A stretch of 64,000 bases of DNA. Source: Magnaporthiopsis rhizophila (Eukaryota; Ascomycota; Sordariomycetes; Magnaporthales; Magnaporthaceae). Made by a program: the position numbers and the translations under genes. A model generated the notes under the pieces. The model was not told where the DNA came from. It saw only the letters and a list, made by a program, of their open reading frames with translations, and did no database searches. The stretch is taken from assembly GCA_003049465.1 (NCBI GenBank), contig PYSS01000005.1, positions 448,087 to 512,086 on the forward strand, in the 5' to 3' direction. Of the stretch, positions 34,101-45,632 are shown piece after piece; position 1 is the stretch's first letter; the number at the start of each line of letters is the position of its first letter.

Positions 34101-36150
34101 GTTGCCCGTGCATGCATAACACCTCACAGCACATAGCCGCCAAGACGGGCGAAATTCAAAAGCGTCAGGTTTTGCCTGGACGCTTTGTGGCTTCCTGCAG
34201 AGTGTCCAACCCCAGATTGCATGCGATGTAACTGGGGTCGCAGAGAAGAAGGGAGAAGAATTAAGAAAATAGCCAATATGAATCACGCACGTTGGGCTTT
34301 ACCGGCCGGGGATTCTTGTTCGCTTGTTGCTCCGCTGCTTGAACAACACACCCCATCCCGAAAGCCGTCATATGTAGAGCATGGATGGGTCATCTTGTTT
34401 CCCAACCCTGGGGGTATCCCTCTCCATCGCATAGCTGATAACGGCAGGCCGATCAAAGATTGACAATCTCGGCCTTATCCGCATCAGAACTTGGAAGTCC
34501 CCTAGCATCTCAACACCTATAGTCCGCCATGATCATCAACAGGATTCTAAAAAAGGAGCGCATTTCGCCGCTAAATTGGCAACAAGTTTCTGCGGCAGAA
34601 TGAGATTACTAAAATTAAATTGCTGGAGAGAAACAAAAGAAAGAAAAAAGGTCGAAAGCGCGGGGGGTTATTCCAAAAAGTAAAACAGTCTGATATGCCT
34701 CGAACACTCGAACAGAAGGGATAAAAAGCCAACTTCATTGGGCCACAAAGGCCACTGGCGAAACCGCCGCCTTCCCTTCTCTTACCGCCCAAGGGAGGTG
34801 ACCACTCGCTAAGGAAACAAGAACTGGCAACCGAAGCTTCCGGGCCCCAGATATTGTGGCTGAGCACATAAAGCGACTCTCTTGTGGATTGGATTTGCGC
34901 GAATCACAACCCAAAAAGGAGGTGGCCCGATCCGCCAAGCAAAAACCGGGGGAAGGGAAGAAAAAAGGACGGGTGAAGATCTTCTCGCGCTCTACAACTG
35001 CAAAAGCCTGCCCGGCACATGTTGACCAAACAATAACACGGACCAATGGCGCAGTGTGGGTTGTGTGTGGGAGGACCGCGTTAATTTTTTTGGTCAACGT
35101 CCAGCACCACACCCTCGGCCTCGTGGGGTTGCAGGACCAATGGGCCCGAGAAGGCGACAAACAAAACTCATCTTGCATTGGGGCTGTGCAAAGCCCCTAG
35201 CGCGAGCGGCCTTTTTCTCACCGTTGCAGTCAGTCTGTGTCATCGTTTTGCCCGTGAGTCCTTGGCGAGGTCTCGCGGGTGCTCGCAAATTGCCGGCCCC
35301 GGCCGGCCACCAGAGGAGACAGAGATAACATCATCATCAATCAAGGTAGTTTATACTTTCTGTATGGATGGAGCTTTGTGGAAAACCATGTTCTTCTCCT
35401 CTTCGGGATAGATGACTCGCATGGACACCGCCGGGATATACCCATCCCTTGGATGGAAGGCGGAAAGCGGGCGGGAACATGTTTTGCGCTTTTGCCTTTG
35501 CTGGAACCCCTGACCATGCTGCGAGCGGCCATCCATGCGGTGTAGGAAACACGAGTGTTGAAAAAGGAAAAGAGTGATTTTCATTATCCCGTCGGCTTAA
35601 CTGCCGGCTGACCTTGTATTGACGTAACACTGTGTGTGTGCGCCCGCTCTGCCGTGACACAAATGTTCAAATCCAGAGTCATCGCAGCCACTGCGGGCGT
35701 CCGTTCCACCCCTTCCCCCCCAGCGGAGGCTCTTTGGTGCCCGCTGGACCGAGAAACAAAACCCGAGATTGGTGACTTGAAAGAGAGGTATGTTGATGAC
35801 GGTCACAGCCCAGTCTTGCCGTCTCACCTCATCAAGTAGAGCCACGTCGAAGGTGCGGTGTGGTGCTTCTCGCACTGATGCGCCTCGGGTTAATTTGTAC
35901 TATTGAAAGCTCCAGATCTGGATCCATGATGTGTAACTAGGTATCTATCCCCTTTGCCCTTTGCCGTGATGCAGGAGCCCGCATGGACCTATGTAGGAGG
36001 CTGGGATGTGGATGAAACCAGGGAAAAGGGAATCGATAAGCTCGCAAGCTCAGCCATCAAGCACCACCTCGCCAAGATGCATGGCCACCCGGATACGACA
36101 CATCCCATCATGGCAAATAAATGTTGTTTTGGGGCAGATCACCCCCAGGG
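31199..36150. other. Largest gene-free stretch (~5 kb)
   Basis: Between the PMC1 start and the PBY1 stop. The left part is presumably the PMC1 promoter. No ORF of more than about 170 codons appears, and none shows a known domain, transposase/RT motif, or splice-linked continuation. TAGGTA-type motifs occur at 32075-32089 and 32576-32597. I see no terminal repeats or tRNA. It could contain a non-coding RNA or an old, decayed element, but I cannot support either. Confidence 0.45.
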
Positions 36151-39100
36151 CTAAGCGCCCCACCTCCGGCCAAGATCGATGTCCTTTACCAGCACCATAT
36201 CGCCACCCCCTGATCCTCCACCTGCCGCCCCCTGTTGTTTCTCCTCTTCGCCGCCCGTGCTCTGTTTCCCACCCCCAGCTGTCGCCGCCACGGAGGCGGA
36301 GGCGGAGGCGGAGGCGGAGGAGTAGGGTGAGGGAGACGAGGAAAAGAAGAATGGGACGACGGCGAGGCGCACCACGCCCTCCCACAGGCCCGCGACCACG
36401 CCCCTGAGGTCGTCCCCGGTCTGCCTAAAGTCTGGGAACGAGTTGACCTCGAGCAGCCAGGCGGCGCCGCGGGCGTCGACCAGAAAGTCGAGGCCAAACA
36501 CCTCGAACGCGTTCGGCAGCGGCTGGAAGTGCATCATCATGCCGCGCGCGGCCGCCTCGAACGCCGCGCCCGTCACGTCGCAGATCTGTGCGAATATCGA
36601 GTCCTTGGTAATGACTGCTGCTGCTGCCGCTGCTCCTCCCTCGCTTCCCACTACTCCCAGGGTGTCGGGCAGATCCCAAAACTCCCGCACTAGAGGTTCA
36701 ATAGTAGCTGCTCCGCCACCCTTGGCGTCGGCATCGGCGTCGGCATCTTGGTGGTCCCGCTGCTGCAGACACGTATTGGTGAGGTGAGCGTTCAGATCTG
36801 CAGCGCCCGCAGACGGCGGTGAGTAGGGCTTGCCAGCAAAGAGGGCCAGCATGCGGCGGTAGACGTAGACCCTGAGGCTGCCGACGCAGACCACGTAGGT
36901 GCGGACGTGGAACTTGCGGTGGTCGTACTGCGGCAGCAGCAGGGGAGGGTGGATGTACGGCTGAGCCACAAAGTGTCGTAGATGCGCCGTCGTAATGCCA
37001 GCGTCGGCCGACGACGACGACGAGGTCGCCGCTCCACCGGAGGCCTCTCCCGCTCCCGCCTCGTCCTCTTCGTCATCACTGTCGGGCAGGTCTGCGTCAC
37101 ACTCGTCAAAGATGCCCTGCAGCTCCTCCATGGTGCTGAAGAGTCTGATGCCTTGGCCGCGGTCGCTCATGCTGGGCTTGAGGATCCACCACTCCTTCTT
37201 CTCGTAGTCGTCGCCCACAGCCGCCGCCTCGTTGCGCTCCAGGCTGGCGCGCAGGTCCCACGCCTCGACGAGCGCGTCGTCCAGGAACTCGGCGTAGTCG
37301 ACCTCGAAGACCGTGCCCGGCTTGAAGTGGCCCGCCAGCACAGAGTCCGGGTGCTTGGTGACCCACGCCTCGACCGTGGCCGAGAGGAAGTGCTTGCGGA
37401 TCAGGGCCTTGCGAAACACGTAGCTGTTGAAGAGCATGCTGTCGACGTGGGCGGCCCCAAACGTAAAGTCTATTGCCTCGTAGGGCGTGATCTGCAGCAC
37501 TTTTGTATCCGGGCTAGGCAGAAGGTGCTCCAGCTGAATCGCCTCCTCGTCTTTTCCGTCGCTGCTGCGCGGTGGTGCGTTGATCAGGACGTAGCTGTCC
37601 TTGGGCAGGACGGTATCAAGGGCCTCCATGATCAGGGGCTGGACGTATGGGTCTTCGTAGGCGACCAGTGCGTAGAACTTGCCCGCGTTGTCTTGTGACA
37701 CTTTGCCATTGCTGCTAGATTCTGCGGTATCGGTCTTCATGACCACGTCTGGGGCTGATTTGTCCTCCGGCTTGCTAGGGTCTGGTACCTGGGCGGAAGG
37801 CTTTGCTTCTTCTCGGAGCGGCAGAGCGGCAGTCCTCGAATCTTGCTCCAGCGGTGGCCTGCATGACAAAAGTGAACCTGTAAGAACCAGCACAAAACAA
37901 ACCGACACGGCACTCGTGGGCAGCAAACGGCAAGCAGGATAGATCCAAGGGTGAGTGTCTATGCGCAGGTTTCTAGTTGGCCTGTTCTATGCTAAGACTC
38001 TTGTGGTGCTGAACCACTCCGTTTTACCGTTTTCCTTTTGTTTAGGTCCCGCGTTTTGCCGTTTTCGCCCGTGATGGAAAAAAGAAGGAGGGTTCCTGGT
38101 CTCTATTCATGCCCGCCGAGATGCTGCCCACGCTCCTGTGTTCTTGGAAACAAAATATCACTCGAGAACGATGAGGCACTCACAACTCCAGCTCCTTCTC
38201 ATGCAGGTGCGTGGCCGCGTGCCAAAAGTTCGCCTTCAGCGGCGTGACACTGTTGAATCGGATTGGTTGTTAGAAAGGACTGGCACTCATTCGTTCTCTG
38301 GCGTCCTCGCGACCGAGAGCCATGCGCAAGCATCAACCCACCTGGTGTGACCCTCTCTGACTGCCCAACCGTCGTTTCCAGGCGGAGCATCGTCCACGCT
38401 TTTGAAGACGTCGGTGAACCGCGGGTGCCACTTGAAGTCCTTGTGTACCCTGCCGACATACTCGACGCCTTTCTCGTTACCTAGAGCGTTGCCACCAGCG
38501 GGTTTCGTCGTCGCGCCGCCGCCGCCGCCGCCCTGGGTCTCGCCGTCCGCGCCCTCGCGAATGCGCTCCTCCTCCTCGTCCTCGTCGGCAGCGGCCTCAA
38601 CAGCAGTAAAGCAGCCGCCGCCGGCCCAGTAGTTCTGCAGCATGCCGGTGAAGAGCGTGCGGCTCTTTTCGACGCCCTCGACGAGCGGGATGTTGACGCT
38701 GTACAGGTCGACGCTGCCGTCCTGGGGCCACTGGTGCACTAGCGCCTCGGCGATGCGGACGGCGTGCCGCGACGCGCCCGCCACGATGTCCGGGTCGTGG
38801 CTGCGCGTCGAGAAGGCGTAGCTGACGGCGATCGACTTTATGCGGCACGCGGCGCCCTCAAGCGCCCCGCCCAGCGTGCCCGACGACAGCGCGAACAGCG
38901 CCGTCGTGTTGCGCCCGTAGTTGGGCCCGCTCAGCACCAGGTCGACGGGCCCGCGGTCGCCGAATAGGTGGTGCAGCCCGATCTGCACGCAGCTGGCCGG
39001 CGTGCCGTCGACCAGCACCCACTCCTCCACCTCGGCCTCGCCTTCACTGCTGCTGCTGCCGTTCGGGGCGGCCGGCTTCCGCCTCCGGGCCGGGTGGCGG

Positions 39101-39360
39101 TGGGTGCTGCCGACACTCTCGGGCACGCCCTCGCCGAAGATCAGGCCGGCCGGGTTGGCGGGCAAGGGTGGCGGGCGGTAGTAGGTCGGCCGGACCGTAT
39201 GGCCGACCAGGTGCGCCTTGCCGATCCAGGACCGCTGGGTGTGTGGCAGGCACACCGAGACCAAGTGGCCAGCCGCCTGGAGCGCCCGAACCAGTGTGTG
39301 CACATAAGGCGACGAGTGCGTGCTTGGTGGGCCGTCGTCGTTGACGAGCAGGATGTGCAT
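36151..39360 (-). CDS. PBY1-like protein: SurE domain fused to tubulin-tyrosine-ligase domain
   Basis: Exons 38342-39360, 38184-38249 and 36151-37858; introns of 92 and 325 nt; 930 residues. The start MHILLVNDDG is the canonical SurE opening. The SurE part (residues 1 to about 340) carries the NDDG metal site, GTPASCVQIGL and SGPNYGRNT. The 66-nt middle exon (VTPLKANFWHAATHLHE) completes it. The third exon encodes the TTL/ATP-grasp part, with WWILKPSMSDRGQGI as the nucleotide-binding loop, HVRTYVVCVG, and a closing DFLVDARGAAWLLEVNSFP. Yeast Pby1 has this same fusion and is a P-body-associated protein. SurE proteins are metal-dependent nucleotide phosphatases, and the TTL substrate is not established. 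Ser/Asp/Glu-rich insertions interrupt the TTL domain. The 325-nt intron sits after the SurE part. Confidence 0.9.
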
Positions 39361-40624
39361 GGCTGCAGGTGGTGGCGCTTGATGCCGGGCGCTTGTTTCT
39401 TCTCGCGCCTTCTCCTGGCCGTTGGTTGGCGTGGCGAAAGCCAGGACAAGCTCTGTGTAGGTGAAGCTCAACTCGGAAACTTGGAGGGGCTGCAGTGCGA
39501 TTGGCCTTGGGCTGCTTGTGTGGCCTGCAGTGATCAGTGCAGTTTCGCTGGGTGCTGACTCTGCGTCTGTCCTGGCACAAGTTTCAAAACAAGAAGACCC
39601 TCTGCATGTCGAAAAGGCAACAAGAGTTGCGGTTGATGTCAGTCCCATCCCACCGTGATGTCGCCACTTGCTTTCCCGATTGGCTATCATTCCACCGTGC
39701 AGCTTTTCTCGCGGGGTAGTAGCGGGAAGATCGGGTCTAGCGTCATCCAAGTTACATCCCCAAGCGGCCTCTTACCTATGATTTACGGTACAGTATCTCT
39801 ACAGGCTCCACCCTGTCAGTGTTTGGCTAGGGCTGGCTAGTCGGCATGACGTTGAGGACGGACGACAAGCCGCACAGCTTTGGGCCACCCCTGGTCGCTG
39901 GAGCAGGCCGACCCCGGTGAGGGGGGTGACATGTCGCTGCTATATTGGCGTCTAGTGCTGTGTGGAACTCACGAACAACAGCTTGAGCGATCGAACACCC
40001 ATTGTACCGAGTTTCACTAGGATTTTGAAAGCTTCGCGGGCACCAAGTCCTGCGGGCCTCGTGCTATCTACCGGCTACCTGATGGCATATCTAACGCCTC
40101 CAACCGCTCATGCCTAGGTACTCAATCTGACAATAATGACATGTTCAGATACCATGCCTGTGGGCAATGCCGCCTGTTCCCATATTCTGAAATGAATAGA
40201 CGCCCCATACACTCAATGCTCGTGATGTTGATCTTGAAAAAAAGAAGGAAAAAAAAAAAGGAAAAAAGAGCAGAAAACAACAAGACAACAATAGCAAAAC
40301 ATCGAAGAATGATCAAGGCCAGACTCCTATGAGAAGAACTCCGACAACCTGCTCTGGATCGTCGTTGCCTGCGGTGGGAACCCCTCTCAGACAACAGCAG
40401 TCCATCGCAGATTCCTCCACGCCGTGCCCCGCCCGAACAGCTAGTCAAAACATGAGTAAGCTGGCCGGAGTTTGGCCTGTCGGGAGAAAAAGAGAAGAAT
40501 AATCGAAGCTGAGTAACAAAGAGATATTAGAAAAAAAAATAAGGTACGTATCATCGCAACCCATTCTCAACCAAAAACCAGAAGCCGAACGCCTTGACCC
40601 ATGACCGTCACTGTTGCTTTAGAT
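39361..40624. other. PBY1 promoter and 3' flank of the S/T-P-rich gene
   Basis: No gene is recognised. It contains the presumed PBY1 upstream region and, at the right, the 3' end of the minus-strand gene at 40625. A-rich runs are present at 40238-40268, with a CCTAGGTACT motif near 40113. Confidence 0.5.
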
Positions 40625-42090
40625 TTAGCACCGCGGACGCTTCGCGTTGACAGCAGAGGGCAGCGGATCAGCGGCCCTCTTGTTGGACTTGGGAGGCACA
40701 CTGGAGTCTGGGGCGCTCTTGACACGCTGCCAGCTGTCGAAGGGACTGCGACGGGTCTTGCGGATTGGTGGCTGGGGTTTCGCTGACAACAGGTCGGCCT
40801 GCTTCTGGGAAGACCGGGTGGTGCGGCTGGTGGTGGTGGGTGGAGAGAAGGGCGCGAACCTTGGCGCACTGGGTGTAGCTGGCGCCTCGTCCTTGATGTT
40901 CTCGGCCGGCGTGATGGGTTGCTCATCCTGCTGGGCCGCGCTCCGAACATGATCCTCAATGTCCGTCTCGGCTTCCTCTTCGTCTTCAACATCCGAGTCC
41001 AGAGGCTTCTTGGCCTTGGGTGCAGGCGGGAAGAGGAGCCTTGGCTTGATGGAAGAGCGCGTCATGTTGCGACGGCCTTGGACTCCCGAGGCTCCCTCTC
41101 CGGCGTTATCCGGGAGGTCTTCGTCCTCGTCGTCCCTGTCCGCAAATTTGCGGAAAATCTTCTTGCCGCGGCTGTTATCAGAGTTAGCAGGCGAAACTAG
41201 GTGACCGTGCAAACGCAACCGGTATAAAAAACTTACAAGACATAGACCAGACCGTCCTCACGGTTCATCGCTTCATCAACGGTCGAAGGTCCCTCTCCCG
41301 GCACGACAACGGTCTTGCGCTTGCTCCTACGTCTAATAGGATCGGCGTCAACCGAAGGGCGCTCACCGACTTGGAACGGGTTGTCGACGCTGCGGTCGAC
41401 CTCGGGGACTCTGTCCTGGGAGTCGGTGAAAATAGTGATGGGCTCCTCAACCTCGACAGCAGTGAAGCTGTTCATCGAAACGCCCGTGTACTTCTTGGGA
41501 CGCTTCTGCTTCGGGTTGGGGACGACGTCGTCCGCGGAGTGGAACAGGTTGCGGGCAATGGCTGCGATATTTGCCTCGTTCTGCTCCGCGTGCTTCCGGC
41601 TGGGCGTCTTGGAGGGAGTGGGCAGCATTCCTGTTTGCGCCGAGATGCGCGTGTTGCCGTGGACCGAGGGCGCATCGTGCTTTCCGCCCGGAGGAGGACC
41701 CAGGAAGGTTGCAGCATGGTGAGTGCCCTCGGAGGTCAGCGCATCCGACGACGGCGCAGGCGGAGCCATGGTCTGTTTGGACGGGTGTGCGCGTTTCCTA
41801 GGCGATGGCGCGGGTGAGGTCATTGGGTTGGCAATCGGCGCCCTGCCCTTTGACTTCTCCTTTGATGGCGATGATCGGGTGGTGGTGAATCGGGGAGGGC
41901 GCAGGTTCGGGCGCGACGTTTTGGTTGGCTGAGGTGAGGGGGTGCGAGCTGACGATGATCTCTGAGATGAAATGCGTGCCGACTTGCGAGGTGAATAGGG
42001 TTCCCAAGAATCTCCGTAGCCAAATCGCGGGGTGTCGGGAGTGCGGATGGTGCGAGGCGGAGATGGGGTGGTGGCGGTAAAGGTCGCCAT
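40625..42090 (-). CDS. Hypothetical S/T-P-rich protein with CDK-type sites
   Basis: Exons 41237-42090 and 40625-41171 with a 65-nt intron (GTAAGT donor); 466 residues. I do not recognise a named family. The protein is mostly disordered and basic-Pro-Ser-rich, with several full S/T-P-x-K/R sites (two SPRK, TPSK, TPSR) in the first half. A more conserved-looking core follows (GMLPTPSKTPSRK, then a short helix AAIARNLFHSADDV and KKYTGVSMNSF). An acidic region and a basic C-terminus (NKRAADPLP...NAKRPRC) resembling a nuclear localisation signal come last. It is divergent from DUO1, 744 bp apart, sharing a promoter with an ACGCGT cluster. A nuclear, cell-cycle-regulated CDK substrate is a reasonable inference, but no function is shown. 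The start ATG at 42090 opens MATFTATTPSPPRT. Confidence 0.75.
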
Positions 42091-42834
42091 GGTTGTTGAA
42101 GGGGCGGGCCGAAATACCCAAAAGGCCCAGAAAAGTCCAAAAATTCGACGCCTCAAATGACTGTCAGATTACCCTCATCCAAGAATTTCCCAAGGCAAGC
42201 ACCGCCAGATGGTTTGCTGGCGGGCGCAAAGCCTATCTCGTCGGCCAGAGTGGAAATCCAGAACACGCTCGGGTTGTCCAAAATTCGCCCTTTCAATTCC
42301 CACAACAAAACTCGGTTCCGCACGTCGAAAAAGGGGCTATCCAAGTGATAACAGTATAGAAATGCGGGAAAGCAAAGTGGTCGTTCGTTTCGCGATATCT
42401 TAGCAAAGCAATGCGCAAAAGTGGTGATTGTTTTGGAGGGTCGTCGGGGGGAGGACCCGGCAGTTGGCTTAGATTCTGGGGCGTTGGGTTACCATAAGAA
42501 AAAGGAGGCTGGGGGCTTCGGACGGAAGAAAGAGGCTGGGCTGGGACTTCGAACTGGCGGCCACGAGGTCGACCCATGCCGGATTTTCGCGCCCCAATTA
42601 ATGGCCCCACATAGCCCACCTATCCGATGTGACCAAGCAACCAAAGCTGGGTCGTGCCAATGCAATTTGACGCGTCGACTCGCGTTGGTTACGCGACAGA
42701 GGCTACATCGGCGGCTAGCCAACGAAGGCCCCACCCCCACGTCATCCTACCCCAGCACAAAAAACACTTCCCGCACAGACAGGGGATCACCAACCAAACA
42801 CCTCTCGTCGTCCTAAAACAGCGATAGCGTCGCA
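42091..42834. other. Divergent promoter region: S/T-P-rich gene / DUO1
   Basis: A 744-bp gap between two divergent start codons. No ORF is supported. The DUO1-proximal part carries three CGCG-core hexamers within 27 bp. Confidence 0.55.
42670..42696. promoter_or_regulatory. MCB cluster in shared DUO1 promoter
   Basis: ACGCGT at 42670-42675, TCGCGT at 42680-42685 and ACGCGA at 42691-42696, about 140-165 bp before the DUO1 ATG. The roughly 10-bp spacing puts all three on similar helical faces. This matches the usual look of an MBF-controlled promoter, but binding is inferred. Confidence 0.5.
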
Positions 42835-43701
42835 ATGCCCGACTCCTTCGATGAAAGCGACCTGATCTCGTCGCCGGTCAAGGCCGAAGTGGAAGATGAT
42901 GCCTTCTCGGCCGACGAAAAAGCCGTGCCTCGAACGCCATCGAACAACCAATGCGGTAGTCGCTTCGGCGCAGCAGAGGCGCGAGAGGCTGCGCTGCGCC
43001 GCGAGCTAGAAGGGGTCCGCAACATCAATGAGGTCATTGAGGGTGTACTCAGCACCCTAGAGAGGGCCAAGGGCAACATGGGTGTGCGTCCTGCGTCCCG
43101 CCACCACGGCAACTCCCCGCGACCAAATCCCCGGAAATGCAGATCTTTCTATGCCTCTTTGGCTGCTTCCGTACATGCATCTCCTCCTGAGCCTGCAGGC
43201 TGACGATCCCCTCCCCACACACTGCACTGCGCCCCTTAACAGACCGTCTCCCGCACCGTCGACAATGCATCGGCGCTGCTCAACACGTGGACGCGCATGC
43301 TGTCGCAGACAGAGCACAATCAGCGCCTGATCCTGAACCCGGACTGGAAGGGCGCGACGGACGACATCGAGGCGCTCGAGGCCGAGGCGTTGCAGCGCCA
43401 GCAGGCAGCCCAGCGCAGGGCCGCCGAGGAGGAGCGGCGCAGGGAGGAGGTCCGCAGACGCGCCGAGGAAGCCGAGCGACAGAGGGAGGCCGGCGCCGCG
43501 TCGGGTTCTGCGCGGGGCGGTACGCGCGGCGCAAGGGGCATGAGGGTCGCCAGAGGGGCGTCGACGCGCGGGGGGACCACCAGCTCGAGCACCGCTTCGT
43601 CCCGCGTCTACGGCTCATCGAGGGCAGGATCTGGGATAGGCAGGGGGTTCGGCGCAGCAAGAGGAACGCGCGGAACCGCCAGAGGAAGGGGAGTGCCTTA
43701 A
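42835..43701 (+). CDS. DASH complex subunit Duo1
   Basis: Exons 42835-43083 and 43243-43701 with a 159-nt intron whose donor is GTGCGT (phase 0); 235 residues. The core is recognisable by REALRRELEGVRNINEVIEG-type helices and, across the splice, TVSRTVDNASALLNTWTRMLSQTEHNQRL, then the LNPDWKGAT motif typical of Duo1. A long Arg/Glu-rich coiled-coil stretch follows, with a Gly/Arg-rich disordered tail. Duo1 is one of ten subunits of the DASH/Dam1 ring that couples fungal kinetochores to microtubule plus ends. It is divergent from an unknown CDK-site protein and convergent (259 bp) with the RNase H2B gene. Confidence 0.92.
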
Positions 43702-43960
43702 AAGCCAGCTTCGGGCACCAGTCTCGTGTAAGCTCCATATATGAAGGTAAACAATCCCCGGATAATTATACCCATTTCAAAACAGAGGATGATCTCCTAC
43801 ATGTGCGAATCTACTTAGAAGCACCGGATTTCCATTATACAAATCGTGGACCCAAACTCCAATCGCCTATCCTGAAAACACAACCCTGTATCAGGACACA
43901 GTTCCGCCCGTGTATATCCTACAACGCGAAAGTTACACAGACAAAAAAGAGCCTCTTCCG

Positions 43961-45307
43961 TCACTTCTTTTTGAAGAAATCGGTCATCTTCTTCATGCCA
44001 CTGACGTTGACCTTTTTCAGATCTCTAACGCCTCTGCTCTCGTTCGCCTTCCTGCGCTTTTCCTCCTCGTCCTTCTTCCTCTTCTTTTCCGCGCGCTCCT
44101 CTTGTTCTTCATCCAGGGCCCTCTTGCGCGTAAAGTCTGAGGCAGACCTAGCCAGCGTAGCCTCCTGGCGCAGCTTTGTGAGACGCGCCAAGTACTTGTC
44201 TAGTGGCGCAAAGTCGACCGTCTCCTGCCCTCCTGCCGCAAGCAGCTCCTTCAAAACTGCCACCAATGCGGGCGGGACGTAGCTGGAGCAGATGAAATTA
44301 AACGCAACACGCAACTGCTGCAGCTCAACAACCTGTTTCGACGCGACGATGGCGGCAGTCACCTCGTCGGTGTTGGTTTCGCCAGCCTCGCCTCCCACCG
44401 AAGTGGCAGTGGTTGATGCATCCGAGGCGGTGGTGGTTAACGAGTCAGCTGTTGCGACGGAGGACTGAGAGTTGCCCGAGTCACCCTCGGCGTCCGTATG
44501 GTCTGCGGACTGCGGTGTCGCCGCCGCCGGCTTGGGGGCGGCCGCACTCCTCTGCCCCAGCACGGGCGCCTCGAGAGCCTTGGTCACAAACTTGTCGCGC
44601 ATGCTCTTGGGCAGCGCGACACGTTTTGCTTTAGACAACAAAACCTCGAGCAGCTTTGCCTCGCTGAGACGAAACATGGACTCGTCGCCAGCATCCACCG
44701 TGTCGCAAACGCAGGCCATCCGGCCCTCGAGCAGCTTCCGGGTGCTTTCCCGGCGCAGGACCCCGCCGAGGTGCGAGTCGCCCTTGACGAGGCGGTCGAG
44801 GTGGTCATCGCTAGAGAGGAACATGCGCTTGCCGGACTCGGACGACTTGCCGCCCGTCGTCGGCTGGGCGGCTAGCGCGGGAAGCAGGAGGAAGACGGGG
44901 TCGATTTTGGACGCGATGAATAGTTCGGGACCCTTGACGAGCTCGGCCTGGAAGCACGGCTCGGACTCTTGTTCGGCGTCGTCGTCGCCATCGCGCGCGG
45001 CTGCCGGACTGCTATCATCTTTCGTCACCAGCCAGCTGCGCGGCGTCGCTTTCGGCGCTGCTATCTTTGTGAATTCGTAGATGCCCGTGCTGGGACACAC
45101 CAGATACCGGGTCGGCTTCGAGTAGCGCGGGTTTGGTAGTGAGACGATGCGTGCGTCAGGCGTCGCGTCTTTTGGGAGGATGAGCAGCTTCGACGGGTTC
45201 TCGAACTCTGACGGCAGCGTGTGCCTCGAGGCTGTCGGGGATTCGGAGGGCTTGGACTTTGACTTGGCCGTCGCCGGCGCGGCTTTGGTGGACCGTGTTC
45301 TGGCCAT
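43961..45307 (-). CDS. Ribonuclease H2 subunit B (Rnh202-like)
   Basis: Single exon, 448 residues, starting MARTRST; a more upstream in-frame ATG gives an unlikely leader. The N-terminal part has LPNPR...RYLVC and GIYEFTKI, followed by FIASKIDPVFLLLPAL, DHLDRLV and LLEGRMACVCDTV, matching the Rnh202/RNASEH2B family. A Ser/Thr/Ala-rich linker is followed by a helical C-terminal region and a final MKKMTDFFKKK, a PCNA-interacting (PIP) box, at the extreme C-terminus. The subunit is non-catalytic: it stabilises the RNase H2 trimer and targets it to PCNA for ribonucleotide removal from DNA. Two ACGCGT sites lie about 300 bp upstream. Confidence 0.9.
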   Translation of the reverse strand: MARTRSTKAAPATAKSKSKPSESPTASRHTLPSEFENPSKLLILPKDATPDARIVSLPNPRYSKPTRYLVCPSTGIYEFTKIAAPKATPRSWLVTKDDSSPAAARDGDDDAEQESEPCFQAELVKGPELFIASKIDPVFLLLPALAAQPTTGGKSSESGKRMFLSSDDHLDRLVKGDSHLGGVLRRESTRKLLEGRMACVCDTVDAGDESMFRLSEAKLLEVLLSKAKRVALPKSMRDKFVTKALEAPVLGQRSAAAPKPAAATPQSADHTDAEGDSGNSQSSVATADSLTTTASDASTTATSVGGEAGETNTDEVTAAIVASKQVVELQQLRVAFNFICSSYVPPALVAVLKELLAAGGQETVDFAPLDKYLARLTKLRQEATLARSASDFTRKRALDEEQEERAEKKRKKDEEEKRRKANESRGVRDLKKVNVSGMKKMTDFFKKK

Positions 45308-45606
45308 CTGTGCACACAACTGATGATGTTTGACAAGTTCCAATCCCAAAAAAACCAAATAGGATCGAATGCGAGCTGGTGTTGGCTGGTAGATGCCGAC
45401 TATTGTATGGCAGGTGTGTTGTACCCAATATTCGGAAGTGCGGAGGACTGAGCCATCAAAGCCACTGTGCTAAATCCCATTGTCAACAATCTGATGCATC
45501 CAAGGTTCAGGCTTGCCAGGGTTGCGCGCCTGTTGCGATGACCCCTGATGCGGCCTGGTTGCAGGGATGATTCCATTAAACGCGACCCAAATGCCAATCA
45601 ATTGTG

Positions 45607-45632
45607 ACGCGTTGTCGGCCATTAAGACGCGT
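45607..45632. promoter_or_regulatory. Two MCB-like ACGCGT sites upstream of RNase H2B
   Basis: Perfect ACGCGT at 45607-45612 and 45627-45632, 20 bp apart and about 300-325 bp upstream of the minus-strand ATG at 45307. The arrangement closely parallels the pair in front of dna2. MBF control is inferred. Confidence 0.5.
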
